NCBI RefSeq assembly: GCF_019132875.1
Contig: NZ_JAHSPF010000008.1
Location: 124,001 to 188,000, forward strand
Length of the DNA: 64,000 nucleotides
Reading direction: 5' to 3'
From: Erwinia phyllosphaerae
Lineage (GTDB): Bacteria; Pseudomonadota; Gammaproteobacteria; Enterobacterales; Enterobacteriaceae
Shown here: positions 28,662 to 37,834 of the stretch, in pieces
Layout: each line of letters starts with the position of its first letter
Position numbering within the stretch: position 1 is the stretch's first letter
Notes under the pieces: model-generated
The model's database searches: none
Told to the model about the DNA's origin: nothing
Seen by the model: only the letters and a program-made list of their open reading frames with translations
Translations under genes and position numbers: made by a program

Positions 28662-29065
28662 TGCTCAAATATATGCTGGATACTAATATCTGCATTTATA
28701 CGATTAAAAATAAGCCTCAGAAAGTACGTGAAGCTTTTAATCAACACCATGGACGGATGTGTATAAGTTCGGTGACACTTATGGAGCTGATTTATGGCGC
28801 AGAAAAATCCGCCAGCCCGGAAAAGAATTTAAGAGTCGTCGAGGGATTTGTTGCCAGGCTCGAGGTGTTGAGCTACAGCAATGATGCTGCCATTCATACC
28901 GGTCAGGTTCGCGCTGAGCTGGCAAGGTCAGGTAAGCCTGTTGGGCCTTATGATGCAATGATTGCGGCTCACGCCAGATCGCTGGGCTTGATTCTGGTCA
29001 CTAATAATATGCGAGAATTTATTCGTGTTCAGGGATTACGTCTGGAAGACTGGGGCCAGGATTAA
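28661..29065 (+). CDS. vapC: VapC-type PIN-domain toxin ribonuclease
   Basis: A 134-residue PIN-domain protein. Acidic catalytic residues are visible in YMLDTNIC, TLMELIYGAE, GPYDAMIAAHA and the final VTNNMREF. In enterics, VapC homologues cut initiator tRNA in the anticodon stem and stop translation. All four PIN motifs are intact, so the toxin should be functional. It lies between the mgtE relic and the true mgtE 3' end, and converges on mgtE. Confidence 0.94.
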   Translation: MLKYMLDTNICIYTIKNKPQKVREAFNQHHGRMCISSVTLMELIYGAEKSASPEKNLRVVEGFVARLEVLSYSNDAAIHTGQVRAELARSGKPVGPYDAMIAAHARSLGLILVTNNMREFIRVQGLRLEDWGQD

Positions 29066-29177
29066 TTATTACTAGCCCTGCCGCTTAATGAACATTATCC
29101 ACTGTTTCAGTGTCGTATACGGCAAGCTAGTCATGTTTAAAGCGGGCAACCGGAAAACGCCCGGTTACCCGTCTTAT

Positions 29178-30617
29178 TTAATGGTGCAGCAAAAAAATCG
29201 TCGCCAGACCCAGAAAAATAAAAAATCCGCCGGTATCGGTCAGGGCGGTGATAAGCACGCTGGAACCCACGGCGGGATCGCGCTTCAGTTTGGTCATAAT
29301 CAGCGGGATCAGCACGCCCATTAGCGCAGCCAGCAGCAGGTTCAGGATCATCGCCAGCATCATAACGCCGCCAAGCTCTGCGTTGCCGTACATTGCCCAG
29401 GTGATGCCGCCCATAATGCCTCCCCAGAAGAGGCCGTTTATCAGCGCGACGCCAAGCTCACGCGCAATAAGAAAAGAGAAGTTGCCCGGCTCAACCTGAT
29501 GCAGCGCCAGCGCGCGCACGATCATCGTAATGGTCTGGTTACCGGTGTTACCTCCTATGCCAGCCACGATGGGCATTAGCGTTGCCAGCGCCACCAGCTG
29601 GGAAATGGTATCTTCAAACAGGCCAATCACGCGCGAAGCGATAAACGCGGTGCAAAGATTGATTGCCAGCCATGTCCAGCGCGTACGCACCGCTTTTCTG
29701 ACTGGTGCAAACACCTCTTCTTCCGGATTAACGCCGCCCATTTTACGAATATTGCTGTCGTTCGCCTGGTTAACTAAATCGATAACGTCTTCAATGGTGA
29801 CGCGACCCATTAGCTTGCCTTTGGCATCAATAACCGCAGCGGAAATCAGGTCGTAACGCTCAAACGCGCCTGCTGCATCTTCAGCTTTATCATCCAGGCG
29901 AAAGGTCACGGGCCGATCGTTCATTACTTCAAAAACGCGCTTTCCCGGCTTGTTCAGCAAAATATCCATCAGCGTTAGCTCGCCCAGCAGCGTGTTGTTT
30001 TCGTCGGTAATAAAGAGCTTATCGGTGCCTTCCGGCATGACTTTTTTGCGGCGTAGGTAGCGCTGAACGGTGGCAAGCTTGATATCGGCAGGGACGGTAA
30101 CCAGCTTGAAATCCATAATGCGGCCAACACGGTCGCGAGCAAAATCCATGACCTCCAGCACGCGCGAGCGCAGTTTTGGCTCCAGCGAAGTCAGAAGGCG
30201 GCCGGTAAGATCGCGTGACAGATACTTGGCCAGATAAACCTGTTCATCAATATCCAGAGGTTCAATCGCCTGTAACAAATCGCGATCGCTCATCTCTTCA
30301 ATCAGGCTTTCCCAGACGTTTTCAGAAGCTTCAACCAACACTTCACCACGGCGGTCGGTATCAACCAGCTGCCAGAGCGCCTGACGTTCGTCTTCCGGCA
30401 ATGCTTCCAGCAGATCGGCGATATCGGCCGCGTGCAGAACGGGAAGATAGTTTCTTAATTCCTGTACCTGTTCCTGGTGGGCTTTTTTTTCGGCTTCGGT
30501 TTGTTTTAACGGCCTCTGGAGTAGGGTATCGACCAGATCGCCATCGTTAAGCAGCAGGTTAAGAATACGATTACGGATTTCAGCGAGTTGCTGAGCATGC
30601 GACTGAGCTACAGACAT
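29178..30617 (-). CDS. mgtE: Magnesium transporter MgtE
   Basis: 479 residues. The N-terminal cytosolic MgtE_N helical domain (LHAADIADLLEALPEDERQAL) is followed by two CBS domains (about residues 130-260). The C-terminal membrane part has five helices containing the pore motif PIVAGIGGNTGNQ. Mg2+ bound between the cytosolic domains closes the channel in the studied homologue. The stop is at 29178, within the segment that is repeated upstream of vapB. Confidence 0.96.
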   Translation of the reverse strand: MSVAQSHAQQLAEIRNRILNLLLNDGDLVDTLLQRPLKQTEAEKKAHQEQVQELRNYLPVLHAADIADLLEALPEDERQALWQLVDTDRRGEVLVEASENVWESLIEEMSDRDLLQAIEPLDIDEQVYLAKYLSRDLTGRLLTSLEPKLRSRVLEVMDFARDRVGRIMDFKLVTVPADIKLATVQRYLRRKKVMPEGTDKLFITDENNTLLGELTLMDILLNKPGKRVFEVMNDRPVTFRLDDKAEDAAGAFERYDLISAAVIDAKGKLMGRVTIEDVIDLVNQANDSNIRKMGGVNPEEEVFAPVRKAVRTRWTWLAINLCTAFIASRVIGLFEDTISQLVALATLMPIVAGIGGNTGNQTITMIVRALALHQVEPGNFSFLIARELGVALINGLFWGGIMGGITWAMYGNAELGGVMMLAMILNLLLAALMGVLIPLIMTKLKRDPAVGSSVLITALTDTGGFFIFLGLATIFLLHH

Positions 30618-30727
30618 AAAAATTCCCTTGCGTCTGGTAAAAGACTATCAAAGGAGTAAGTATCGCTTAAATTGAGCAAATTAAAGGAATAAGTTGCACT
30701 ATTTCAGACCAATTTCGCTGTCTGTTA

Positions 30728-30907
30728 TCAATTATTTAACTTGAGAGCAGGAACCGCCGTATCCTGTTTCTTCTGCTTGTGGTGCTCTATGGCGCCAGGC
30801 ACAACGTAGACCAGTCGGCCTACCAGAATAATAAAGCTGACAAACAGTATGATACGGGTCATACGACCGGTCTTTTGACGTTTTCTGAATGACATAGCGC
30901 GGTTCAC
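30728..30907 (-). CDS. yfgG: YfgG, small membrane protein
   Basis: 59 residues from a GTG at 30907, preceded by AGGAA; an ATG at 30895 would give 55 residues. The protein has a basic N-terminus (MSFRKRQKTGRMTR), one transmembrane helix (ILFVSFIILVGRLVYVV) and a Lys-rich tail (HHKQKKQ), matching the DUF2633/YfgG family. The function is poorly known. As in E. coli, it lies next to and divergent from yfgF. Confidence 0.85.
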   Translation of the reverse strand: MNRAMSFRKRQKTGRMTRIILFVSFIILVGRLVYVVPGAIEHHKQKKQDTAVPALKLNN

Positions 30908-31075
30908 GCAAAGTTTCCTGAAGTTAGCCCGGAGGCAATAGCTTAATTTAGACACAGCATGCCCTGGAGGTCAATGCCAACGGGCCCGTACGCAAGAAAC
31001 CATACAGGATTTTTGCGATCTGCTTTCTGTCTGCGAAAGAAAGCACTCTTTACAAATCATAAAAAAGACAGGTAA

Positions 31076-31089
31076 TTGATATATATCAA
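31076..31089. promoter_or_regulatory. FNR box upstream of yfgF
   Basis: TTGATATATATCAA is a perfect match to the FNR consensus TTGAT-N4-ATCAA, 158 bases before yfgF and 168 bases before the divergent yfgG start. The E. coli homologue of yfgF is described as an anaerobic phosphodiesterase, so oxygen control is credible. Confidence 0.7.
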
Positions 31090-31247
31090 CTTTAATGCCG
31101 GGATTACGCATAGTATGGCGGATACTCCCGCACTGGAATTATCACTATCGACAGGAACACCCCTGTTACCGCGGATACGTTCGCATCAACACTCTCTGGT
31201 GCATCTTCTGGATTCGGGCAGTAGCGCCCTGTTAATCAGCGAATATC

Positions 31248-33500
31248 ATGAGAATCACGGCACCGCTTAACCGCTTTCGTCATAGCCCCTGGGGACTGGC
31301 GCTTATTCTTCCTGCATTGTTAATGCCGCTGGCCGCCCAGCTCTCCGTACGGTTATGGATGCTGGAGGGCTACGTTTACCTGATCTATCTGCCGCTGGCC
31401 CTGATGATCGCTTTGCTGCTGGTTTACGACTGGAGTGCCTTTCCGGGCATTGTCGTGGCGCTGATCATCTATTATTTCAACCGTTACTCGCCAACCACGG
31501 CAGCCGTTATCAGCTGTACCTGGTGTATAGCGCTGCTAACGGGCTGGGCAGGTTACCGTTTACAGACTAAAAGGCGGTGGGGCGTTGATTACGGCAAGCT
31601 ACGCCTGATGCCGGTACGCCTGTTCTGGCTGGCGTTTTTTATTCCTGTGCTGCTGGTGCTGCTGATGCAGGCCATTGCTGCGGCAGGCGTGGTGCCGCTA
31701 AAAGGGTCGATTTTCTATGCGAATCCGCTATCGCTGCATACGTTACTGAACCTCCAGTCGGTGCTTTTAACCTGCATAGCGATGATGCCGGTCTGCTATC
31801 TGCTGATTCGCAGCCTGCGAAGCCAGGGATTTTTACGCCTGATTATTTTGCGTACCCGCCAACAATTTTCACCGGAGGTGGGCAGGGCGGAATATATTAT
31901 CTGGCTGTGCCTGCTGGTCTTTCTGCTGAGTATGCTGCTGGAGGTTAATATCTCGCAGCGCAATCTGCTGACTACCGACTATGGCCTGCCGCTGATACTG
32001 CCGCTGATGCTTTGGGCTGCGATGCGCTTTGGATACCTGTTCACCAGTTTTATCTGGGCGTTACTGCTGATGACGCTCTACCAGCTGCGCGATCGTTTTC
32101 TGCATCCTGCCACCGGGCCTTATCAGCTGGCCGTGATTTCCGCCAATCTGCTGGTGTTTAGCCTGTGTCTGCTGCTGATGGCGGCGATCACCACGCGGCA
32201 GCGGCGTATCCTGGCCCGCACTAAAGCGGCAGCTTTAAACGATCCCGTGATGAATTTGCCCAACCTGCGCGCCCTGAGCATCGCGCTGGCACAAAGTCCA
32301 TGCTCCACCCTCTTTTTTCTGACCATTCCCGATCTGGATCGCCTGAGCCGCACTTACGGGCTGCGCCTGCGTATTCAGTACAAACGCAGCCTGGCCGGTT
32401 ATTTACGGCCTGTCATGCAGCCGGGTGAGGATGTCTATCAGCTGCCCGGTTTTGATCTGGTGATGCGGCTGGAAGGCAACAGCCAGTCTGCACGCGTAGA
32501 AACCATCGCGGCCTTGCTGAAAGATTATCACTTACTTTGGGATGGATTACCGGTTCATCCCAACGTGGGTATCAGCTATTGCAGCGTGCGGCCGCCGGTC
32601 AGTTATCTGTATGAGCTGTTAGGCGAGTTAAGCGGCATGGCGGAACAATCTCTGACCAGTGGCTTAACTGAAAGCTTACAGCAGAACATGACGCTACCGA
32701 TGCAATGTCGCATTGACAGAAAAATCGCGTTGCTGAATGAGATCCAGCTGGCGCTGAAATCTGACGGCTTTGCGCTACTGGCGGAGAAGATTTGCGGCGT
32801 ACGAGGCGATGATTATTACCAGGTGCAGCTTTCGTTGCAGGACGATCGTGGCGAACGCGTCTCTTCCGCGCAGCTTTTTCCCGTCGTTACGGAGTTTGGC
32901 CTGACCTGGGAAATGGACTGCTGGCGGCTGCATAAAATTTTAGCTTTTATCAATGACCAGCGGAAAGTGCTGCCGGGTATCAGGATGGCATCTGGACTTT
33001 TTACCGCCAGCCTGTGTCGACCAGGCCTTGCGAAAGAGATTGAGGGGCTGCTGCAACATTACGGCGTGGAGCCATGGCAGCTAATTTTTTGCCTGGAAGA
33101 GTCGCCGATGCTGATGGAGCAGGGCGGAGGCTATCATGCAATCACCCAGCTACGCGCTCTTGGTTGCCGCATAGCTATTGATGATTTTGGTCGTAGCTAC
33201 GCCAGCTATGCACTGCTGAAAGAGATTCAGGCAGATATGCTGAAAATTGACGGAAGCTTCGTCAGTAACATGCTCAATAACAGCCTGGATTTTCAAATTA
33301 TTGAATCGACCTGCATTCTTGCACGGTTGAAAAAAATGCAGATTGTGGCGGCGGATGTGGCAGCGGAAGAGGCGGATAATTTACTGCGCAGGCTTGGCGT
33401 GGACTATTTGCAGGGTGAACTTTACGGTAAGCCCTGTCCGCTGCAAAGCCTGGCTGAAGAGAAAACGGCACCGAAAGATGCCGCCCTGATTACTCTTTAA
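31248..33500 (+). CDS. yfgF: YfgF-like membrane protein with degenerate GGDEF and EAL domains
   Basis: 750 residues (747 in E. coli). The MASE1-type membrane region covers about residues 12-320 with eight or more helices; degenerate GGDEF follows (about 335-470), then EAL (about 490-740). E. coli YfgF is a c-di-GMP phosphodiesterase. Here the GG(D/E)EF position reads LPGFD, as expected for a dead cyclase. The EAL motif reads QVQL, the Asn of the NLS motif is Gly (MASGLF), the metal-binding Glu of E-x-T-E is Cys (FCLEES), and the late VVAE is VAAD; IDDFG, LKIDGSF and QGELYG remain. Catalysis is therefore unlikely. No good SD precedes the ATG. Confidence 0.92.
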   Translation: MRITAPLNRFRHSPWGLALILPALLMPLAAQLSVRLWMLEGYVYLIYLPLALMIALLLVYDWSAFPGIVVALIIYYFNRYSPTTAAVISCTWCIALLTGWAGYRLQTKRRWGVDYGKLRLMPVRLFWLAFFIPVLLVLLMQAIAAAGVVPLKGSIFYANPLSLHTLLNLQSVLLTCIAMMPVCYLLIRSLRSQGFLRLIILRTRQQFSPEVGRAEYIIWLCLLVFLLSMLLEVNISQRNLLTTDYGLPLILPLMLWAAMRFGYLFTSFIWALLLMTLYQLRDRFLHPATGPYQLAVISANLLVFSLCLLLMAAITTRQRRILARTKAAALNDPVMNLPNLRALSIALAQSPCSTLFFLTIPDLDRLSRTYGLRLRIQYKRSLAGYLRPVMQPGEDVYQLPGFDLVMRLEGNSQSARVETIAALLKDYHLLWDGLPVHPNVGISYCSVRPPVSYLYELLGELSGMAEQSLTSGLTESLQQNMTLPMQCRIDRKIALLNEIQLALKSDGFALLAEKICGVRGDDYYQVQLSLQDDRGERVSSAQLFPVVTEFGLTWEMDCWRLHKILAFINDQRKVLPGIRMASGLFTASLCRPGLAKEIEGLLQHYGVEPWQLIFCLEESPMLMEQGGGYHAITQLRALGCRIAIDDFGRSYASYALLKEIQADMLKIDGSFVSNMLNNSLDFQIIESTCILARLKKMQIVAADVAAEEADNLLRRLGVDYLQGELYGKPCPLQSLAEEKTAPKDAALITL

Positions 33501-34086
33501 CCCGCTCTTTTTGCGCCAGCAGCGTGGCGAAGCGCAATGAAATACGGTTGCCGTGCTCGTCCGTGCGGTGGAGCTGCCCGGGATGTTCGTTATATTTCAC
33601 GATGCGCCATTTGCGATAATATTCGCTCAGCTCTCCGGATTTGAACGCGAAAGGAAACAGCGTGCAGGGATAGTCTTCGGTATCCATAGCCGAGACGATC
33701 AGGTTGTAACCGCCTCTTACCGTGCTTGCCTGCATATCGGCAATCAGCCGTGGGATGGCTTCCGGCTGCAAAAACATCATCACCACGGTTGAAAGCACCA
33801 GATCGAAAGCGCCGTTAAAACGCAGATCGTTAAAATCTTTCTGTTCGGTACGAATGCCGGTCAGGCCTTCTTCTGCAATGATTTGGGCAAGGCGTGCCGG
33901 ATTGCGATCCCACGCCGTGACGTCAAAGCCTTTCAGATGCAGATAAAGCGAATTGCGCCCGCTGCCACAGCCGAGGTCGAGCGCCCGTCCTTTGAGCGCC
34001 AGCTGGCTTACCGCTTCTGCCACCTCGGAGTGCGTGGCGGTCAGCTGATACTTTTCGGTGTAGTAGCTGTCGGGCCTGACGTTCAT
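33490..34086 (-). CDS. tehB: Tellurite/thiol S-adenosylmethionine methyltransferase TehB
   Basis: A 198-residue class I methyltransferase (197 in E. coli). SAM motif I reads [34 protein letters not shown] and the C-terminal [21 protein letters not shown] are TehB hallmarks. TehB methylates selenium and tellurium oxyanions and confers tellurite resistance when overproduced. There is no tehA. The start overlaps the ppx stop by 4 bases (ATGA), so tehB is the third gene of a ppk-ppx-tehB operon. Its 3' end overlaps yfgF by 11 bases convergently. Confidence 0.93.
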   Translation of the reverse strand: MNVRPDSYYTEKYQLTATHSEVAEAVSQLALKGRALDLGCGSGRNSLYLHLKGFDVTAWDRNPARLAQIIAEEGLTGIRTEQKDFNDLRFNGAFDLVLSTVVMMFLQPEAIPRLIADMQASTVRGGYNLIVSAMDTEDYPCTLFPFAFKSGELSEYYRKWRIVKYNEHPGQLHRTDEHGNRISLRFATLLAQKERVKE

Positions 34087-35612
34087 TCAGCCAGCTCTTC
34101 AATAACCAGCTGCCAGCCGGTGACCTCTTTCCAGTAGCTCTGCTCGCGTTCCAGATCGAGCTGAACCAGGTTGTTCTGGCTGAAGTAATCCTTAGGGAAG
34201 GTCAGCGTCCAGTGGCCATCGTCGGTCGCCAGCAGCAGCGACTCCGGTCTGGAGGTGGCCTGGCGCTGATTATTTAACAGCGTACCCAGACGCAGCAGAA
34301 ACACCAGCGGCAGAAACTGCTTCTTCTTGTACAGCGTCAGGCGCGGCAGCTCGTCCACTTTTACCGCTTTGCGATGGAAGCGAACCAGCGTGGCCAGCAG
34401 CGTTTGCTGATCCTGGTTAAATCCCGGCATATTGGTGTTTTGCAGGATATAGGAAGAGTGACGATGCATCCCACTGTGGTTAATCGTCAGGCCCACCTCG
34501 TGCAGCATGGCCGCCCACTTTAACAGCGCGGAAAGCTGTGGATTGGCCTGCTTAACGTTCTGCTCGCGCCACTGCTCATAGAGCTGCTCCGTGGTGTCCA
34601 GCACGCGCTTAGCCTGATCGCTGTCGATAGCATAGTGGTTGGCCAGGCTTTGGGCGGTACGGCTACGAATATCCTGATGGCGGAAGCGGCCTTCCATTTC
34701 ATACAGCACGCCTTCGCGCAGTGCACCGTCAGACAGCCGCAGTTCGCGGATCGCCAGCGCGTCAAACACGCCACAGAGGATCGCCAGGCCGGGTACAAAA
34801 ACAACTTTGCGCTCGTCCGAAAGCCCCGGCAGGCTCAGGCTGTCGAAGGATTTATGCTTCATCACCTCGTCATAAAGCTTCTCCAGCCTCTCCGGCGTCA
34901 CCAGCTTGTCTTTTTCGCCCATCGCCTGCAGCACTTCTACCGTAGCCTTAATAGTGCCGGATGCGCCAAGCGCATACTGCCAGCCAAGCAACCGATACTG
35001 CCAGGCCAGCGTTTCCAGCTTCTGCGTGGCGGCCAGGCGCGCGCGGCGGAAGTTTTCTTTACTGATGGCGCCGCCGGGAAAATAAAGGTTAGCGAAGCTG
35101 ACGCAGCCCATGCGGCGGCTTTCCACCAGCTTGGGCTCAAAGTCTTCACCAATCACCAGCTCGGTAGAGCCGCCGCCGATATCAATGACCAGCTTGCGGC
35201 CTTTTTCCGGCTGCGTGTGCTCCACGCCCATAAAAATCAGCCGGGCCTCTTCATGGCCGGAAATGACTTCAATAGGGTAGGGAATGACATCGGCCGCGCG
35301 CTGTAAAAAGTCTTCCGCATTGACTGCCTGGCGCAGCGTATGCGTACCGACAATCGTCACGTTGGCCGGGCTGAATCCCTGTAAGCGTTCGGCAAACAGC
35401 GCCAGGCAGCTCAGGCCACGCTGGATAGCTTCTTCTGCCAGCACGTTATTGTTGTCCAGCCCGTCGGCCAGATGCACGCGCTGCTTCAACCTGCCGAGCA
35501 CCTGCATGGCACCGTCTACCACGCGGGCAATCACCATGTGAAAACTGTTCGAACCCAGGTCGATTGCGGCGAATTCCTGAGGTTTAGGCGTATTTTTCTG
35601 GGATATTGGCAT
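34083..35612 (-). CDS. ppx: Exopolyphosphatase
   Basis: 509 residues (513 in E. coli). The ASKHA-fold N-terminal half has the P loop [12 protein letters not shown] and the phosphate-binding DIGGGSTE; the C-terminal half has an HD-type domain ([20 protein letters not shown]) that binds polyphosphate chains. Ppx removes terminal phosphates from polyphosphate and its relatives hydrolyse pppGpp. It follows ppk by 6 bases and overlaps tehB, so all three are one transcript. Confidence 0.97.
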   Translation of the reverse strand: MPISQKNTPKPQEFAAIDLGSNSFHMVIARVVDGAMQVLGRLKQRVHLADGLDNNNVLAEEAIQRGLSCLALFAERLQGFSPANVTIVGTHTLRQAVNAEDFLQRAADVIPYPIEVISGHEEARLIFMGVEHTQPEKGRKLVIDIGGGSTELVIGEDFEPKLVESRRMGCVSFANLYFPGGAISKENFRRARLAATQKLETLAWQYRLLGWQYALGASGTIKATVEVLQAMGEKDKLVTPERLEKLYDEVMKHKSFDSLSLPGLSDERKVVFVPGLAILCGVFDALAIRELRLSDGALREGVLYEMEGRFRHQDIRSRTAQSLANHYAIDSDQAKRVLDTTEQLYEQWREQNVKQANPQLSALLKWAAMLHEVGLTINHSGMHRHSSYILQNTNMPGFNQDQQTLLATLVRFHRKAVKVDELPRLTLYKKKQFLPLVFLLRLGTLLNNQRQATSRPESLLLATDDGHWTLTFPKDYFSQNNLVQLDLEREQSYWKEVTGWQLVIEELAE

Positions 35613-35618
35613 AGTGAA

Positions 35619-37679
35619 TTAGTCAGGTTGTTCCAGTGATTTAATGTAATCGTAAATAGCCAGCTGCGCGCGGACCTTACGGCGGTTACCGCGCGGCACG
35701 TAGCGGTTGCTCAGCTCTTTATCTACGAAGCGCGCCTTAAGCGTATCACTGAAGAGGATGCTGATAATATCCAGCACCCGCTGTTTCAGAATAGGGTCAA
35801 GGATGCAGCAGGCGACTTCGATACGGTAATCGATGTTGCGCGTCATCCAGTCCGCGGAGGAGAGAAACACTTTTTTGTCTCCACCGTTATCAAAAATATA
35901 GACGCGATCGTGTTCAAGATAACGGTCAACGATGCTGATAACGCGAATATTGTCGCTGATACCGGGCAGATTAGGGATGAGCGAGCACATGCCGCGCACC
36001 AGCAGATTGACCTTCACGCCTACGCTGGAGGCGGTATAAAGGCGATCGACCAGGCCCTTATCAACCAGGTTATTAATTTTTAACGTTATGCCGGCCGGAA
36101 CGCCTTTTTGCGCGTTGGCGATTTCGTTATCAATCAGCTGATAAAGCATCTGCCGCGAGTTCTGCGGCGATACCATCAGATGCTCAAAGGTGACCGGGCG
36201 ATAAGGATTCTCGATAAAGTTAAAGACGCGCCGGACTTCATTGGTAATGCGGGCATCGGCCGTCAGCAGTGAATAGTCGGTGTAAATACGCGCCGTTTTC
36301 TCGTTAAAGTTGCCGGTACCGATATGCGCATAGCGCACGATCTCGCCGTTTTCACGGCGTGAAATCAAAAACAGCTTGGCGTGGATTTTCAGGCCTGGCG
36401 CCGAGAAAATAACGTGAACGCCCGCTTCGGTCAGGCGCTTCGCCCAGTGGATATTGGCTTCTTCATCAAAGCGTGCCTGTAGCTCTACGACCACGGTCAC
36501 TTTTTTGCCGTTATAGGCAGCGTGGATCATCGCATCAATAATGCGCGAGTTTTTTGCCACGCGATAAATGTTGATTTTGATCGCCAGCACGGCCGGGTCA
36601 AACGAAGCCTGGCGCAGCAGCTCCAGCACGTGCTCAAAGGTATGGTAAGGATAGTAGAGCAGCACGTCGCGGTTGCGGATAGCGTCAAAGCCGTTGCGGA
36701 AGCGGTCAAACCAGATATGGCGCAGCTGCGGCAGCGGCTTGTTGACCAGGTTGGCTTTGCCGACGTTAGGAAAACCAATAAAGTCTTTAAAGTTGTGGTA
36801 ACGGCCGCCCGGCACGATAGAGTCATAATTGCTGATATTCAGCTTCTCGCTGAACATCTTCACCATCGCATCGGGCATATCACGTTGATAAACAAAGCGG
36901 ACTGGTTCAGCGGTCAGGCGCTGCTTCAGGCTGGAAGACATCAGCTCCAGCAGGCTGGACTCCATCTCCGTGACCAGATCGTATTCCGCGTCGCGGGTCA
37001 TTTTCATCGAATAGGCGTTAAGCGCATCATAGTCGAAGAAGCCGCGGAAAATGTCGCCCAGACAATAACGTAAAATGTTATCAAGCAGGATCATTGGCTT
37101 GCGGCGGCGCGGCGTTTCCGGCGGCAGGTTAACGAAGCGCGGCACTTTATCCGAGGGGATTTCCAGCAGCGCGTAGTTAATCTCTTCGCCGCGAATAATC
37201 TCTACCGCCAGATAGGTGTAGTCGTCCTTCAAAAATTCAATCAGGTCGGTATCGGGGTAAACCAGGATCGGCGTGATGTGCTGCCGCAGGTCGTGTTTAA
37301 AGTAGTGACGCAGCCAGCTTTGCTGGTTGGGAGAGAGCTGTCGTTCGTTAATCAGGAAAATTTGGTTGCGTGCCATTTCAAGCAGCAGATCGTTATAAAG
37401 CCCGTCAAACTCTTGATCCGCTTTCAGCACGCGTGCCTGGATTTTTTTTAACAGATGGCGTGGCGTATCGGGTGACCCTTGCTCTTCGCCAATCAGGATA
37501 CGGCGTTTTAAATCAGCAAAGCGAACTTTATAAAACTCTTCCAGGTTGTTGGAGTAGATACCCAAAAAGCGCATCCGCTCAATCAAAGGGTTAGTTTTGT
37601 CCGCCGCTTCCTGTAAAACGCGTTCATTAAAAGATAACCAGCTTAGTTCTTTCTCTATATACAGCTTTTCCTGACCCAT
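35619..37679 (-). CDS. ppk: Polyphosphate kinase 1
   Basis: 686 residues (688 in E. coli). It reversibly polymerises the gamma phosphate of ATP into polyphosphate. The N-terminal [14 protein letters not shown], the autophosphorylated histidine in [10 protein letters not shown], and the second phospholipase-D-like HxK motif region near [10 protein letters not shown] are in place. The frame is open 13 codons further, but homology starts at [12 protein letters not shown] and GGAG precedes it, so 37679 is the start. A PhoB box lies 54 bases upstream on the same strand. Confidence 0.97.
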   Translation of the reverse strand: MGQEKLYIEKELSWLSFNERVLQEAADKTNPLIERMRFLGIYSNNLEEFYKVRFADLKRRILIGEEQGSPDTPRHLLKKIQARVLKADQEFDGLYNDLLLEMARNQIFLINERQLSPNQQSWLRHYFKHDLRQHITPILVYPDTDLIEFLKDDYTYLAVEIIRGEEINYALLEIPSDKVPRFVNLPPETPRRRKPMILLDNILRYCLGDIFRGFFDYDALNAYSMKMTRDAEYDLVTEMESSLLELMSSSLKQRLTAEPVRFVYQRDMPDAMVKMFSEKLNISNYDSIVPGGRYHNFKDFIGFPNVGKANLVNKPLPQLRHIWFDRFRNGFDAIRNRDVLLYYPYHTFEHVLELLRQASFDPAVLAIKINIYRVAKNSRIIDAMIHAAYNGKKVTVVVELQARFDEEANIHWAKRLTEAGVHVIFSAPGLKIHAKLFLISRRENGEIVRYAHIGTGNFNEKTARIYTDYSLLTADARITNEVRRVFNFIENPYRPVTFEHLMVSPQNSRQMLYQLIDNEIANAQKGVPAGITLKINNLVDKGLVDRLYTASSVGVKVNLLVRGMCSLIPNLPGISDNIRVISIVDRYLEHDRVYIFDNGGDKKVFLSSADWMTRNIDYRIEVACCILDPILKQRVLDIISILFSDTLKARFVDKELSNRYVPRGNRRKVRAQLAIYDYIKSLEQPD

Positions 37680-37716
37680 TTTTACTCCGTTCCACAGATC
37701 CTGTAAAAAACCAGGC

Positions 37717-37750
37717 ATTGTCTCCAGGCATTATGACGAGAGTATGACAG
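37717..37750 (-). promoter_or_regulatory. PhoB box and -10 for ppk-ppx-tehB
   Basis: On the - strand, CTGTCAT ACTC TCGTCAT (37733-37750) matches the 7-4-7 Pho box at 7/7 and 5/7 positions. GACAAT stands 10 bases further down (37717-37722), the usual distance of the -10 in PhoB-activated promoters. The divergent pst genes may share it. Confidence 0.7.
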
Positions 37751-37834
37751 CGATGTCTATGGACAATGTTGATTGTCTTATGAATCACATACGGGCAACA
37801 TAAGGCGCTTGCGTACTCTAAAACGAACCCTGGC

